A stretch of 64,000 nucleotides of DNA from Phytopseudomonas seleniipraecipitans (lineage in GTDB: Bacteria; Pseudomonadota; Gammaproteobacteria; Pseudomonadales; Pseudomonadaceae). The translations under genes and the position numbers were made by a program. Location: positions 62,001-126,000 of the forward strand of contig NZ_FNBM01000008.1 in the NCBI RefSeq assembly GCF_900102335.1, written 5' to 3'. Below, one piece after another: positions 61,982-64,000 of the stretch. The notes below the pieces were generated by a model. The model was not told where the DNA came from. It searched no databases and saw only the letters and a program-made list of their open reading frames with translations. Every line of letters starts with the position of its first letter. Position 1 is the stretch's first letter.

Positions 61982-64000
61982 TCAGATGCGCTCCAGCTTC
62001 GGCAGCCAGACGCGGATCAGCGAGAACAGGCGGTCCAGGTCGATGGGCTTGGCCAGGTAGTCGTTGGCACCGGCCTTCATGCACAAATCCTGATCGTCCT
62101 TCATTGCCTTGGCCGTCACCGCGATGATCGGCAGCTTGCGCCAGCGCGGGTTTTCGCGAATGCGCCGGGTGGCTTCGTAGCCATCCATCTCGGGCATCAT
62201 CACGTCCATCAGCACCAGGTCGATGTCGCTCACGGCCTCCAGCTTGTTGATAGCCTCACGACCGTTACGCGCCACCTCGACCTGGGCGCCCTTGTGCTCC
62301 AGGGCGCTGGTCAGGGCGAAGATGTTACGCACGTCATCATCGACCAGCAGGATGCGCCGCCCTTCGAACACCTTGTCGCGACTGCGCGCGGTCTTGAGCA
62401 TGCTCTGCCGCTCGCTGGACAGCTCCGACTCGACCATGTGCAGGAACAGCGTGACCTCGTCGAGCAGCCGCTCGGGCGAGCGAGCGCCCTTGATGATGAT
62501 CGAACGCGAGTACTTGAGCAGCTCGGCTTCCTCGGCACGGGTGAGGTTGCGCCCGGTGTAGACGATGACCGGCGGGAAGGAGCGGATGTTCTCGCCGCCC
62601 ATGCGCGCCAGCAGTTCATTGCCCTGCATGTCCGGCAGTTTCAGGTCGATGATCATGCAGTCGAAGATATGGTGGCGCAGTTGCTCCAGCGCCTGCTCGC
62701 CGAACTCGACAGCGACGATCTCGATGTCGTCATCGCCGATCAGGCGGGCAATGCTGTCGCGCTGCAGCTTGTCGTCCTCGACCACCAGCACGCGCTTCAT
62801 TTTCTGCGTCAGGCGCGCTTCCAGCTTGCTGAACACGCCCTTGAGCTGGTCGCGGGTCGCAGGCTTCTGCGCATAGCCAATGGCGCCCATGTGCAGTGCG
62901 GCTTCGGCCATGTCTTCAACCGAGATCACGTGCACCGGAATGTGGCGAGTGCCTGGGTTTTCCTTGAGACGCTGCAACACCGACAGACCGGAAACATCCG
63001 GCAGACGCATGTCGAGCAGGATGGCGTCGGGGTGGTGCGTGGTCGCCAGATTCAGGCCATCTTCAGCACAGTGGGCAACCAGGCAGCGGTAGTCGAGCTC
63101 GTGGGCCAGATCATAGAGAATGTGAGCGAACTGCGGTTCGTCCTCGATCACCAGCACGCTGCGGCCACCGAGCACCGACATGCCGCGGTCATCCGGGAAG
63201 GTCGGAATCGGCTTCTCGACCGCCACATCCCTGACTGGCTCGGGCGCACGCGGGGCGATGCTGCGGGCCACTGGTGCCGGCTCAGCTGTGAACGGCTCTG
63301 CCTCGCCATCCTGCGGCGAGTAATTCTCCGGCAGCAGCAGCGTGAACACACTGCCCTCACCCGGCACGCTGGACACACTGATCGAGCCACCCAGCAGCAC
63401 GGCCAAGTCGCGGGAAATCGACAGGCCCAGGCCTGTGCCGCCAAAGCGACGGTTGGTGGTGCCATCGGCCTGGCGGAAGGCTTCGAAGATGTACTCCTGC
63501 TGATCCTTGCGAATCCCGATACCGCTGTCGCGCACGGCAAACGCCACGCCGCTGTCGGTGCGGCTTACCGTCAGGCTCACAGCGCCCTTTTCGGTGAATT
63601 TGATGGCATTGGAAAGCAGATTCTTGAGGATCTGCTCGACCCGCAGGCGGTCGGTATACACCGAGCGTGGTACGTCGTCGGCGACCTGCACCTCGAAGCT
63701 CAGCTGCTTTTCGCCGGCCAACGGCTGGAAGGTGTTTTCCAGGCTCTGGGCAAGACGCACCACGTTGGCATTTTCCGGGCGCAGATCGAGCTTGCCGGCC
63801 TCGACCTTGGAAATGTCGAGGATGTCATTGATCAGGTTGAGCAGGTCGTTGCCGGCGGAATAGATCGAATCGGCGAACTTGACCTGCTCAACGTCCAGGT
63901 TGCCCTTGGGATTGTCGGACAGCAGCTTGGCCAGAATCAACGAGCTGTTCAGCGGCGTGCGCAGCTCGTGGGACATGTTGGCAAGAAACTCGGACTTGTA
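61982..64000 (-). CDS. Hybrid sensor histidine kinase with three receivers (5' end beyond the window)
   Basis: At least 672 residues are visible, starting within YKSEFLANMSHELRTPLN, so the sensor part lies to the right of the window. Seen in order: HisKA, ATPase domain (LLSNAIKFTEKG, GTGLGLSIS), a linker of about 60 residues, receiver 1 (VLVIEDEPQ, LLDMRLPD), receiver 2 (VLVVEDDKL, IIDLKLPD) and receiver 3 (ILLVDDDVRN, LMDVMMPEMDG). The multi-receiver tail suits a phosphorelay feeding the downstream receiver-kinase and single receiver. Confidence 0.93.
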   Translation of the reverse strand, partial: YKSEFLANMSHELRTPLNSSLILAKLLSDNPKGNLDVEQVKFADSIYSAGNDLLNLINDILDISKVEAGKLDLRPENANVVRLAQSLENTFQPLAGEKQLSFEVQVADDVPRSVYTDRLRVEQILKNLLSNAIKFTEKGAVSLTVSRTDSGVAFAVRDSGIGIRKDQQEYIFEAFRQADGTTNRRFGGTGLGLSISRDLAVLLGGSISVSSVPGEGSVFTLLLPENYSPQDGEAEPFTAEPAPVARSIAPRAPEPVRDVAVEKPIPTFPDDRGMSVLGGRSVLVIEDEPQFAHILYDLAHELDYRCLVAHCAEDGLNLATTHHPDAILLDMRLPDVSGLSVLQRLKENPGTRHIPVHVISVEDMAEAALHMGAIGYAQKPATRDQLKGVFSKLEARLTQKMKRVLVVEDDKLQRDSIARLIGDDDIEIVAVEFGEQALEQLRHHIFDCMIIDLKLPDMQGNELLARMGGENIRSFPPVIVYTGRNLTRAEEAELLKYSRSIIIKGARSPERLLDEVTLFLHMVESELSSERQSMLKTARSRDKVFEGRRILLVDDDVRNIFALTSALEHKGAQVEVARNGREAINKLEAVSDIDLVLMDVMMPEMDGYEATRRIRENPRWRKLPIIAVTAKAMKDDQDLCMKAGANDYLAKPIDLDRLFSLIRVWLPKLERI

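Overview
The window is chromosomal DNA of a Pseudomonas-type gammaproteobacterium. The evidence is the gene content and order, dense GC-rich coding, and many short palindromic intergenic repeats. The run glnA - two DUF4124 genes - ntrB - ntrC - small RNA - trmL - secB - grxC - rhodanese-like - gpmI - envC-like - ctpA - SBP pair - hisF/hisA/hisH/hisB, with asmA-mutY-yggX further on, follows the order I know from P. aeruginosa PAO1 around PA5118-PA5148. No prophage, transposase, integrase or CRISPR array is visible.

Layout. 0.1-10.3 kb: srkA, rarD, a GcvR-like ACT protein, a GNAT acetyltransferase, malate synthase glcB, a secreted GH5 hydrolase with a membrane acyltransferase, and a translationally coupled pair made of a cNMP/CBS/DUF294 protein and a DnaQ-like exonuclease. 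11-15.7 kb: a CBS protein, an unusual 1 kb non-coding stretch, a chemoreceptor and a retropepsin-like protein. 16-20.8 kb: a polar amino acid ABC transporter, dtd-pip and a small lipoprotein. 21-28.2 kb: lipocalin and lipoprotein pair, DUF924, fbp, a membrane diguanylate cyclase, a YkgJ protein and two tandem serine hydrolases. 28.3-38.4 kb: typA, thiI and the nitrogen-control block. 38.4-52.7 kb: trmL, secB, grxC, gpmI, envC-like, ctpA, two solute-binding proteins, the his cluster and an OFA-family transporter. 53-57.9 kb: an FAD dehydrogenase, asmA-mutY-yggX and tRNA-Phe. 58-64 kb: two small hypothetical proteins, then a leftward signalling operon (hybrid kinase, CheR, CheB, hybrid kinase, receiver protein) running off the right edge.

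The most unusual element is non-coding. Between 12.42 and 13.08 kb there are four diverged direct repeats at 188, 183 and 187 bp intervals. Each carries a TGCACA half-box and, exactly 26 bp further on, a DnaA-box-type TGTGGATAA (three perfect, one with a single change). dnaA, dnaN and oriC genes are absent, so this looks like a DnaA-binding, titration or accessory replication-control locus rather than a standard origin.

The second is the small RNA downstream of ntrC (NrsZ-type). It has a sigma-54 promoter and four tandem hairpins at an exact 43-nt period. All four present the same loop on stems of changing sequence, and each is followed by a U-rich tail. Together with sigma-54 and NtrC-like sites before glnA and ntrB, this makes 31.8-38.45 kb a compact nitrogen-starvation regulon.
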